The notes under the pieces were generated by a model. The model worked only from the letters and a program-made list of their open reading frames with translations, was not told where the DNA came from and ran no database searches. Positions 1 through 5,726 of a stretch of 6,342 nucleotides of DNA are shown piece by piece (positions within the stretch are counted from its first letter, which is position 1; each line of letters opens with the position of its first letter). Position numbers and translations under genes: made by a program. This stretch comes from Pseudorhodobacter antarcticus (GTDB taxonomy: Bacteria; Pseudomonadota; Alphaproteobacteria; Rhodobacterales; Rhodobacteraceae). The DNA lies in contig CAMAWZ010000141.1 of NCBI GenBank assembly GCA_945861995.1, forward strand, positions 1-6,342. Reading direction: 5' to 3'.

Positions 1-16
1 TACGAAAGACGCATGA
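1..16 (+). CDS. Possible last codons of the gene upstream of infB (partial)
   Basis: Read in the frame starting at base 2, the sequence gives T-K-D-A and then TGA at 14-16, so a stop codon would overlap the infB start as ATGA. Such 4-base overlaps are typical of translationally coupled genes. In many bacteria the gene before infB encodes a YlxR-type RNA-binding protein (nusA-ylxR-infB order), so that is the natural guess. Only four codons are visible, which is far too few to identify a gene. This could equally be untranslated leader. Confidence 0.22.
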
Positions 17-2604
17 CCGATTCTGACGGCAAAAAACCCCTAGGCTTGGGTGGCGCTCCGCGTTCTGGACAGGTGAAGCAAAGCTTTAGCCATGGCCGAA
101 CCAAAAGCGTGGTGGTCGAAACCAAACGCAAGCGCGTTGTGGTGCCAACCGTGGCGGGCAAGCCCGCTGCGGGGGGGGCTGCACCTGCATCCAACAGCCA
201 TTTGGGCGACCCTAGCAAGCGCCCCGCAGGCATTTCTGATGCCGAAATGGAACGCCGTTTGGCCGCGCTGAAGGTTGCCAAAGTGCGCGAAGCCGAAGAC
301 AACGCCCGCCGCGCCATCGAAGACCGCGCCCGCGACGAAGAGCGCGCGCGCAAGCGCGAAGAGGCCGAGACGAAAGACCGCGAAGACCGCGAGCGCGCCG
401 TTGCCCTGCGCGCGAAGGCCGAAGAAGAGGCCCGCGCCAAAGCCGAGGCCGAGGCCGCAGCCATTGCCGCCGCCGCCGCCCGCAAGGCTGATGTGCTGGG
501 CACGACCCGCCGCCAACCGCCCGCGCCAGAAAAGCCAGCCGAACGCAGCACCAGCGGTGGGCGCACCGCCCCCGCCGCGCCCCCTGCCGCCGACGATCCG
601 ATTGCCCGCGCGCCGATGGGTGCCAAGCCCGGCCTTGCCGCGCCGCGCAAAACCGACCGCGAACGCGAAGAGCGCGAGCGTAACGCCAAAGCCAAAGGCG
701 ATGATGGCCGCCGTTCGGGCAAGCTGTCGTTGAACGAGGCCCTTTCGGGCGAAGGCGGGCGCACCCGCTCGCTGGCCGCGATTAAGCGTAAACAGGAAAA
801 AGCGCGCCAAAAGGCGATGGGCTTTGACAAGCCTGAAAAGCAGTTCCGCGATGTGCAATTGCCCGAAACAATTGTTGTTTCCGAATTGGCAAACCGCATG
901 GCCGAACGCGGCGCGGACGTTGTGAAAAGCCTGATGAAAATGGGCATGATGGTGACGATGAACGAAGCCATCGATGCCGACACTGCCGAATTGGTTATTG
1001 AAGAATTTGGTCACAAAACTGTGCGCGTGGCGGATTCGGACGTGGAACAGGCCATCGAGACCATCAAAGATGCGCCCGAAGATATGCAAGTGCGCCCGCC
1101 GATCATTACGATCATGGGCCACGTTGACCACGGCAAAACCAGTCTTTTGGACGCGCTGCGCAAAGCCAATGTTGTGGCAGGCGAAGCGGGCGGGATTACC
1201 CAGCATATCGGCGCATATCAGGTGCAAACCGAAGGCGGGGCCAAGCTGACCTTCCTTGACACGCCTGGTCACGCGGCGTTTACCTCGATGCGCTCGCGCG
1301 GGGCGCAGGTGACGGATATTGTGGTTTTGGTTGTTGCAGCAGATGATGCCGTGATGCCCCAAACTGTCGAGGCGATTGCTCATGCCAAGGCCGCCAAAGT
1401 TCCGATGATTGTGGCCATCAACAAGATGGACAAGCACGGCGCAGACCCAACCAAAGTGCGCACCGATCTGCTTCAGCACGAAATCGTTGTCGAAGCGATG
1501 TCGGGCGAAGTGCAAGATGTCGAAGTGTCGGCCAAAACAGGGCTGGGGCTGGACAACCTGTTGGAGGCGATTGCGCTGCAGGCCGAAATACTAGAACTGC
1601 GCGCCAATCCTAACCGCGCTGCCTCTGGCGCGGTGATCGAGGCCAAGCTGGACGTGGGCCGCGGCCCGATTGCCACCGTTCTGGTGCGCAACGGCACGCT
1701 GCGTAAGGGCGACATTTTTGTTGTCGGCCAGCAGTGGGGCAAAGTGCGCGCGCTGATCAATGACAAGGGCGAGCGGATTGACGAGGCTGGCCCATCGGTT
1801 CCTGTCGAGGTGCTGGGCCTGTCGGGCACGCCGTCGGCTGGCGACACGCTGGACGTGGTGGAAACCGAAGCCCAAGCGCGCGAAATCGCAGATTACCGCG
1901 AGAAAACCGCCAAGGATAAGCGCGCCGCCGCTGGCGCTGCGACAACGCTGGAACAGCTGATGGCCAAGGCCAAGGCTGACCAATCGGTTGCCGAACTGCC
2001 CGTGCTGGTAAAGGCCGACGTGCAGGGCAGCGCCGAAGCCATCGTGCAAGCCCTTGAAAAGGTCGGCAATGACGAAGTGCGCGTGCGCGTTCTGTCCTAT
2101 GGCGTTGGGGCGATCACCGATACGGATGTGGGTCTGGCAGAAGCCAGCAATTGCCCGATCATCGGATTTAACGTGCGCGCCAATGCCTCGGCCCGCAATT
2201 CGGCGCATCAAAAAGGTGTCGAAATTCGGTATTATTCGATCATCTATGATCTGGTCGATGACATCAAAGCTGCGGCCTCTGGCCTGCTGAAGGCCGAAGT
2301 GCGCGAGACGTTTATCGGTTATGCGCAGATCAAAGAGGTGTTCAAGGTGACAGGCATCGGCCAAGTGGCGGGCTGTATCGTCACAGAAGGCATTGCGCGC
2401 CGCAGTGCTGGCGTACGTTTGCTGCGCGACAACGTTGTGATCCACGAAGGCACTCTGAAAACGCTGAAGCGGTACAAAGACGAAGTCAAAGAAGTGCAGT
2501 CTGGCCAGGAATGTGGCATGGCGTTTGAACGCTATGAAGACATTCGCCAAGGCGATGTGATCGAAATCTTTGAGCGCGAAGAAATTCAGCGCAAGCTGGC
2601 CTAA
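13..2604 (+). CDS. infB: Translation initiation factor IF2
   Basis: IF2 is the cytoplasmic GTPase that brings initiator fMet-tRNA to the 30S ribosomal subunit and promotes 50S joining. The 863-residue product is complete and close to the usual proteobacterial length. Order: a basic N-terminus (about 1-45, with [19 protein letters not shown]); a long low-complexity Ala/Glu/Arg/Lys stretch likely to be helical or coiled (about 75-160); a Pro/Ala-rich linker (165-215); an IF2 N-type segment (about 280-340, [21 protein letters not shown]); then the GTPase domain with G1 GHVDHGKT (369-376), a G2 region around GITQHIGAY (394-402), G3 DTPGH (416-420), G4 NKMD (470-473) and G5 SAK (506-508). The later beta-barrel and C-terminal tRNA-binding domains follow, including GFNVRA (718-723) and the end of the family near 850. 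The ATG at 13 fits the conserved [14 protein letters not shown] start, although the visible Shine-Dalgarno (GAAAG) is weak. Transcription probably begins upstream of the window, and a strong hairpin terminator follows 22 bases after the stop. A run of eight G lies at 171-178 inside the variable N-terminal region. Confidence 0.98.
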   Translation: MTDSDGKKPLGLGGAPRSGQVKQSFSHGRTKSVVVETKRKRVVVPTVAGKPAAGGAAPASNSHLGDPSKRPAGISDAEMERRLAALKVAKVREAEDNARRAIEDRARDEERARKREEAETKDREDRERAVALRAKAEEEARAKAEAEAAAIAAAAARKADVLGTTRRQPPAPEKPAERSTSGGRTAPAAPPAADDPIARAPMGAKPGLAAPRKTDREREERERNAKAKGDDGRRSGKLSLNEALSGEGGRTRSLAAIKRKQEKARQKAMGFDKPEKQFRDVQLPETIVVSELANRMAERGADVVKSLMKMGMMVTMNEAIDADTAELVIEEFGHKTVRVADSDVEQAIETIKDAPEDMQVRPPIITIMGHVDHGKTSLLDALRKANVVAGEAGGITQHIGAYQVQTEGGAKLTFLDTPGHAAFTSMRSRGAQVTDIVVLVVAADDAVMPQTVEAIAHAKAAKVPMIVAINKMDKHGADPTKVRTDLLQHEIVVEAMSGEVQDVEVSAKTGLGLDNLLEAIALQAEILELRANPNRAASGAVIEAKLDVGRGPIATVLVRNGTLRKGDIFVVGQQWGKVRALINDKGERIDEAGPSVPVEVLGLSGTPSAGDTLDVVETEAQAREIADYREKTAKDKRAAAGAATTLEQLMAKAKADQSVAELPVLVKADVQGSAEAIVQALEKVGNDEVRVRVLSYGVGAITDTDVGLAEASNCPIIGFNVRANASARNSAHQKGVEIRYYSIIYDLVDDIKAAASGLLKAEVRETFIGYAQIKEVFKVTGIGQVAGCIVTEGIARRSAGVRLLRDNVVIHEGTLKTLKRYKDEVKEVQSGQECGMAFERYEDIRQGDVIEIFEREEIQRKLA

Positions 2605-2626
2605 CGCCAGCCAAAGGGCGCAATGC

Positions 2627-2656
2627 AAAAGGCCAGCTTTGCAGCTGGCCTTTTTG
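2627..2656. terminator. Bidirectional Rho-independent terminator between infB and the minus-strand genes
   Basis: GGCCAGCT (2631-2638) pairs perfectly with AGCTGGCC (2643-2650) around a TTGC loop. The flanking AAAA (2627-2630) pairs with TTTT (2651-2654), giving a 12-bp stem. On the plus strand the stem runs into TTTTTGTTT, a U tract that suits termination of infB. On the minus strand the same stem is followed by TTTTGC, so it can also terminate the convergent small gene whose stop codon is 26 bases away. The stem and U tracts are seen directly; termination in both directions is inferred. Confidence 0.92.
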
Positions 2657-2680
2657 TTTACGAACTGCGCCGCTGTCTTG

Positions 2681-2824
2681 TTACGACGAGCGCGTCATCG
2701 CGGTGACAGGGGTTCCCACATAGGTTTTGTCATCGACCACGATTTTGATCTTACCGTCTGCAAGCTGGCCCACCATCAGCCCTTGGATCGATATGCAGCT
2801 TCCAATAGAAATTGTTCTTAGCAT
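2681..2824 (-). CDS. Small 47-aa protein of unknown function
   Basis: This short frame runs from ATG at 2824 to TAA at 2681-2683. It is preceded by GGAG seven bases before the ATG, one of the better ribosome binding sites in the window. I do not recognise the family. The product begins MLRTISIGSCISIQG and continues with LADGKIKIVVDDKTYVG, then a short Ser/Thr-rich tail. The alternating hydrophobic pattern and the Asp-Gly turn suggest two or more beta strands, perhaps a tiny beta-barrel. There is no signal peptide, membrane segment or zinc-binding Cys pair (a single Cys at residue 10). It lies 103 bases downstream of mutT on the same strand and converges on infB, sharing the infB terminator. 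It may be read through from the mutT group or have its own promoter. Against it being real: its length alone could occur by chance. For it: the ribosome binding site, the protein-like composition, and the fact that it fills the only sizeable gap between infB and mutT. Confidence 0.6.
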   Translation of the reverse strand: MLRTISIGSCISIQGLMVGQLADGKIKIVVDDKTYVGTPVTAMTRSS

Positions 2825-2839
2825 GTTACATCTCCACTC

Positions 2840-2858
2840 TTGCAACTTAGGGTTACAA
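2840..2858. repeat. Inverted repeat upstream of the small gene
   Basis: On the plus strand TTGCAAC (2840-2846) and GTTACAA (2852-2858) form an inverted repeat with one mismatch and a 5-base centre. In RNA from the minus strand the mismatch becomes a G-U pair, giving a 7-bp hairpin whose base is 4 bases from the GGAG ribosome binding site of the 47-aa gene. A third related half-site, GTTACA, lies at 2825-2830, next to the start codon. It could be an operator or a translational control hairpin, or chance. No convincing -35/-10 pair was found nearby. Confidence 0.4.
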
Positions 2859-2927
2859 GATAAATCCTAACGCTCGCTTTCTGGAAGGGGGGGAAAGGGC
2901 GGTTTTTGATGTGCAATCGAGATAAAA

Positions 2928-3326
2928 TTATAGCCAATCGCGTAGGATTGGGATCAGCGGAATATCGGCGGGCGGCATGGGATAATTGCGCAAATCGGCT
3001 GCGCGCACCCAAGCCAGCGTTTGCCCTTCGCGGGGGGTCGGTATGCCCTGCCAACGGCGGCACGCGAACAGCGGCATCAGCAAATGAAAATTATCGTAGG
3101 AATGGCTGGCAAAGGTCAGCGGGGCAAGGCAGGATTCCTTGGTGTCTATCCCCAACTCCTCGCGCAATTCGCGGATAAGGGCAGCCTCTGGTGTCTCGCC
3201 CGCTTCGACCTTGCCGCCTGGAAATTCCCACAGGCCGGCCAAAGACTTGCCTTCGGGCCGCTGCGCCAGCAGAATGCGGCCATCTACATCGATCAAGGCT
3301 ACCGCAGTGACCAGCAGCAGCTTCAA
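2928..3326 (-). CDS. mutT: MutT-type Nudix hydrolase, probable 8-oxo-dGTP diphosphatase
   Basis: Family enzymes hydrolyse oxidised purine nucleotides such as 8-oxo-dGTP to the monophosphate, keeping them out of DNA. The 132-residue product has a full Nudix box, G-x5-E-x7-REUxEExGU, at residues 38-60 (GGKVEAGE, then IRELREELGI), with the metal-binding Glu residues 53, 56 and 57 all present. Upstream is the MutT-like stretch LAQRPEGKSLAGLWEFPGGK, and the length is about that of E. coli MutT. The start is a TTG at 3326-3324. The frame upstream is closed by TAA six codons earlier with no ATG, and starting at TTG gives the expected M-K-L-L-L-V-T-A-V first strand. The TTG overlaps the argJ stop as TTGA, so translation is probably coupled to argJ, which fits the poor ribosome binding site. 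Its substrate is inferred from family resemblance, and a different Nudix specificity is possible. Confidence 0.92.
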   Translation of the reverse strand: MKLLLVTAVALIDVDGRILLAQRPEGKSLAGLWEFPGGKVEAGETPEAALIRELREELGIDTKESCLAPLTFASHSYDNFHLLMPLFACRRWQGIPTPREGQTLAWVRAADLRNYPMPPADIPLIPILRDWL

Positions 3327-4645
3327 GACCGATAGTCCGCGTTAATCTCGATATAGCGCGCGGTTAAATCGCAGGTCCAAACTGTGCGCTTGGCACGGCC
3401 CATCCCCAGATCAACTGCAATCACCAATTCGGACTGCTTCATATAGGCAGCCCCGTCTTCTTCGCGGTATCGCGGGTTACGCCAGCCTTTTTGCGCCACC
3501 AAAATATCGCCAAATCTAATCGTCAGGCGGTCACGTTCAGCTGCCGCGCCAGATGTGCCAATGGCGGCCACGATTCGGCCCCAATTCGGATCTTCGCCCG
3601 CAATCGCAGTTTTGACCAAGGGGGAATTGGCAATCGCAAAGGCCGCAAGTTTTGCGTCCTGATCGGTTGCAGCCCCCGTCAGGCGCACTTCGATAAATTT
3701 GCGCGCGCCCTCGCCATCACGCACCACTTGATGGGCAAGGTTCGCCATCACCCCGTGCAGGGCAGTTTCAAACGCCTTCAGCGCCTCGCCCTTCAACTCG
3801 TCAGCAGGGGACATGCCTGTGGCGGCCAGCAGCAGCGTGTCGGAGGTCGATGTATCGCTGTCTACCGTGATCGAGTTAAACGTCCTCTCCACATTGCGCG
3901 ACAGAATTTTTTGTAAATTGGCGGCGGAAATTTTGGCATCGGTAAAGATATAGACCAGCATCGTGGCCATATCGGGGGCAATCATGCCCGATCCCTTGGC
4001 AATGCCTGCAATGTTAACCGCGCCGCCTTCGCCCTGCACTGTGGCTGCAGCGCCCTTGGGGAAGGTATCTGTGGTCATCATCGCCGTTGCGGCCATATCA
4101 ATGGCATCGCCGCGCAGGTTTTTCACCAGTGCGGGCACGATAGCGGTGATTTTCTCATGCGGCAGCGGCTCGCCAATAACGCCTGTGGACGAGGTGAATA
4201 CGCGCGCTGCAGGCAGGCCCAAGGCATCCGCCACCGCGGTGGTGATGGCCGAAACAGACCGATCCCCCGCAGCGCCCGTAAAGGCGTTGGAATTGCCCGA
4301 ATTGACCAGTATCGCCGCGCCAGCGCCCGCTGGCACCTTGGCGGCAAGGCTATCTTGGCAGGCGCGCACGCAGGCTGACCGCGTGGTCGAACGGGTAAAC
4401 ACCCCCGCCATTTGCGTGCCCCCGCACAGGCGCACCAGCATCACATCTTTGCGATTTTGATATTTGATCCCCGCCTCGATCGCGGCAAATTCCACGCCCG
4501 CGATATGGGGCAGGGCTGGGAATGCGGCAGGGGCTAGGGGCGATACGGGCTTGGCCGATTTGGATGCGGGGGCCGCACCACCTATCAGTGCCTCGATTTG
4601 CTTTCTCAAAGCTTTGGCTTTGGCTTTCCAATCTTTCTTGGCCAT
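3323..4645 (-). CDS. argJ: Bifunctional glutamate N-acetyltransferase / ornithine acetyltransferase ArgJ
   Basis: ArgJ moves the acetyl group from N-acetylornithine to glutamate, completing the cyclic route of arginine biosynthesis. Bifunctional members can also make N-acetylglutamate from acetyl-CoA. In the 440-residue product, conserved blocks are NSGNSNA (115-121), STGVIGE (153-159), TTDTFPKGA (191-199), the self-cleavage region KGSGMIAPDMATMLV (217-231), NSITVDSDTSTSD (257-269), GEDPNWGR (350-357) and the C-terminal YIEINADYRS. In this family the precursor cuts itself before the Thr of the ATML motif, here Thr228, which becomes the catalytic nucleophile. That residue is intact. The ATG at 4645 has GGGGG a few bases upstream; the canonical family start (VSPLAPAAFP) lies about 33 residues later and has no start codon near it, so a Lys/Ala-rich extension is predicted. 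The gene follows the isomerase gene by 39 bases and overlaps mutT by 4. Whether it is mono- or bifunctional cannot be told from sequence. Confidence 0.96.
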   Translation of the reverse strand: MAKKDWKAKAKALRKQIEALIGGAAPASKSAKPVSPLAPAAFPALPHIAGVEFAAIEAGIKYQNRKDVMLVRLCGGTQMAGVFTRSTTRSACVRACQDSLAAKVPAGAGAAILVNSGNSNAFTGAAGDRSVSAITTAVADALGLPAARVFTSSTGVIGEPLPHEKITAIVPALVKNLRGDAIDMAATAMMTTDTFPKGAAATVQGEGGAVNIAGIAKGSGMIAPDMATMLVYIFTDAKISAANLQKILSRNVERTFNSITVDSDTSTSDTLLLAATGMSPADELKGEALKAFETALHGVMANLAHQVVRDGEGARKFIEVRLTGAATDQDAKLAAFAIANSPLVKTAIAGEDPNWGRIVAAIGTSGAAAERDRLTIRFGDILVAQKGWRNPRYREEDGAAYMKQSELVIAVDLGMGRAKRTVWTCDLTARYIEINADYRS

Positions 4646-4684
4646 ATCGCCCCCCAAATCGCCGCAGCGGTGTTCAATATTGCG

Positions 4685-5548
4685 TTACTTATCCAGCAAT
4701 GCTGTGTCAGACAGCAGGGCGGGGTCAATACCTTCGGCCATACGTTCGACCGCTGCCGCTTCTGTCACAGCTTTGATATGGGCATCAATTGCGCGGTTTT
4801 GCAACTCGCTCGCCAGTTCTTCGCGCATCGCGTCCAATGTCGGCTTTTCAGCAATGCGGGTTTCTTTGACCAAAATCAGATGCCAGCCGAAATCAGACTT
4901 AATCGGCCCTGCCACTTTGCCAATTTCCGCTGCCACAACTGCATCTTCAAAGGGTTTGACCATTTGGCCAATGCCAAACCAGCCCAAATCCCCGCCATTC
5001 GCGCCCGAACCTGTATCGGTCGAATTGGCCTTGGCCAGTTCGGCAAAATCTGCGCCGCCGTCAAGCTGCGCCTTCAGTTCATTGGATTTTTCTTCGGCGT
5101 CCACCAAAATATGGGCTGCGGAGAATTCCTTTTGCGGGGCGTAATCTTTGAACCGTTCGTCATAGGCGGCTTGCAGCGCCTCGTCTGTCACGGCGTCCAC
5201 CACCACCTCGGTGAGTGCGACGTTAGACAGAAAATCGCGGCGCGCGTTGTCCAGTTGCAACTGGTCGGCCATCTTTATCTTATCGGCAATCGTTTGCTCT
5301 AGCGCGGTTTGCTGGATCAGCTGATCCAAAATGCCCGTGAACAAGGTTTCATTGGGCAGGGATTTATACTGATCTGGCAGCGCCGCGCGGGCGGCGATCA
5401 TATGGCCCAAAGTGATCTCAACCCCGTTCACCTTGGCCACCACGGTCGCTGCGGTTGTATCTTGGGCCTGCGCGGCGGTGGGCAGCGCCGCACCCAGTGT
5501 CAGTGCCGCCAATGTCAGTGCCGCCAAAAATAGATGCGATTTCGCCAT
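4685..5548 (-). CDS. Exported parvulin-type peptidyl-prolyl cis-trans isomerase
   Basis: The product is a 287-residue foldase expected in the periplasm, where it would speed proline isomerisation and assist folding of exported proteins. Residues 1-28 are a clear Sec signal peptide: a short basic start (MAKSH), a hydrophobic Leu/Ala core, and a cleavage site after AQA (26-28). No lipobox Cys is present, so the mature protein should be soluble. An N-terminal helical region (about 35-135) resembles the chaperone part of SurA/PrsA-like proteins. The parvulin domain spans about 137-231, with AAHILV (144-149), DLGWFGIGQMVKPFEDAV (187-204) and GPIKSDFGWHLILV (214-227). A helical tail follows. The ATG at 5548 is preceded by GAGGAGAAG, the best ribosome binding site in the window. 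The gene heads the likely operon with argJ and mutT and diverges from secA. Client proteins are unknown; I give no symbol because SurA, PrsA and PpiD names do not fit clearly. Confidence 0.94.
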   Translation of the reverse strand: MAKSHLFLAALTLAALTLGAALPTAAQAQDTTAATVVAKVNGVEITLGHMIAARAALPDQYKSLPNETLFTGILDQLIQQTALEQTIADKIKMADQLQLDNARRDFLSNVALTEVVVDAVTDEALQAAYDERFKDYAPQKEFSAAHILVDAEEKSNELKAQLDGGADFAELAKANSTDTGSGANGGDLGWFGIGQMVKPFEDAVVAAEIGKVAGPIKSDFGWHLILVKETRIAEKPTLDAMREELASELQNRAIDAHIKAVTEAAAVERMAEGIDPALLSDTALLDK

Positions 5549-5585
5549 TAAACTTCTCCTCAAAGGCCCGCATCTTTGCGCGGCG

Positions 5586-5613
5586 TTGACTATACCCGTG
5601 CCAGCCCTTACAT
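5586..5613 (+). promoter_or_regulatory. Candidate secA promoter
   Basis: TTGACT (5586-5591) is a good -35 hexamer. After a 16-base spacer comes TTACAT (5608-5613), a weak -10 that keeps the first T and the last AT. It would put the transcription start near 5620 and leave a secA leader of about 105 bases. The -35 is convincing by eye, the -10 much less so. Confidence 0.35.
5589..5594 (-). promoter_or_regulatory. Candidate -10 element for the isomerase-argJ-mutT operon
   Basis: The minus strand reads TATAGT here, five of six matches to the sigma-70 -10 consensus, 40 bases before the isomerase ATG. That would give a leader of about 30-35 bases. No good -35 was found at 16-19 bases upstream. It overlaps the TTGACT assigned to secA on the other strand, so the two divergent promoters could compete for RNA polymerase if both are real. 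Confidence 0.35.
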
Positions 5614-5646
5614 CGCGAAAGTCGCAGATCATGTGCTGTGTCTGCC

Positions 5647-5664
5647 GCCCTTCTAGGCAAGGGC
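5647..5664. repeat. Short inverted repeat in the secA upstream region
   Basis: GCCCTT (5647-5652) and AAGGGC (5659-5664) are perfect complements around CTAGGC. In a secA transcript begun near 5620 this would form a 6-bp hairpin about 60 bases before the start codon. No U tract follows, so it is not a terminator. It may be an operator, a leader structure or chance. Confidence 0.3.
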
Positions 5665-5679
5665 AAAGGCGCGGGCAAG
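5656..5679. repeat. Four-copy tandem hexamer, GGCAAG-like
   Basis: The bases divide exactly into GGCAAG, GGCAAA, GGCGCG and GGCAAG (5656, 5662, 5668, 5674): three close copies and one degenerate. The array sits between the candidate promoters and the secA start and overlaps the right arm of the short inverted repeat. It could bind a regulator or be a small slippage-born repeat. Confidence 0.4.
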
Positions 5680-5726
5680 AGTAACGCTGCACACAATTTT
5701 GTTAGAAACGATCTGGCGAGGAAAAT

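Noticed and set aside
40..1515. Long open frame (491 aa) on the minus strand opposite the first half of infB
   Set aside because: The plus-strand IF2 frame is certain. The antisense product is rich in His, Phe, Gly and Ala with no recognisable domain, the usual mirror of a GC-rich gene with few TTA, CTA and TCA codons.
1591..2628. Second long antisense frame (345 aa) opposite the rest of infB
   Set aside because: Same mirror effect. Its start would lie inside the infB terminator region, with no ribosome binding site or family resemblance.
2818..3063. Minus-strand 81-aa frame and plus-strand 83- and 90-aa frames around the mutT end
   Set aside because: They overlap mutT or the 47-aa gene out of frame, lack good ribosome binding sites and have no recognisable features.
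4643..4657. TTG start for argJ four codons upstream of the ATG
   Set aside because: The ATG at 4645 has GGGGG just before it. The TTG would place that same G run inside the coding sequence and has no better ribosome binding site.
4675..4682. CAATATTG palindrome between argJ and the isomerase gene
   Set aside because: Eight bases with no extension of the symmetry; expected by chance and sited within a likely operon.
4598..5302. Plus-strand frames opposite argJ and the isomerase gene, up to 234 aa
   Set aside because: They lie opposite two certain genes, have no recognisable motif, and their composition is that of a translated complement.
5549..5692. Upstream extension of the isomerase frame by 48 codons
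   Set aside because: The ATG at 5548 has a near-perfect ribosome binding site and is followed at once by a signal peptide; the extension would bury that signal peptide and consume the promoter region.
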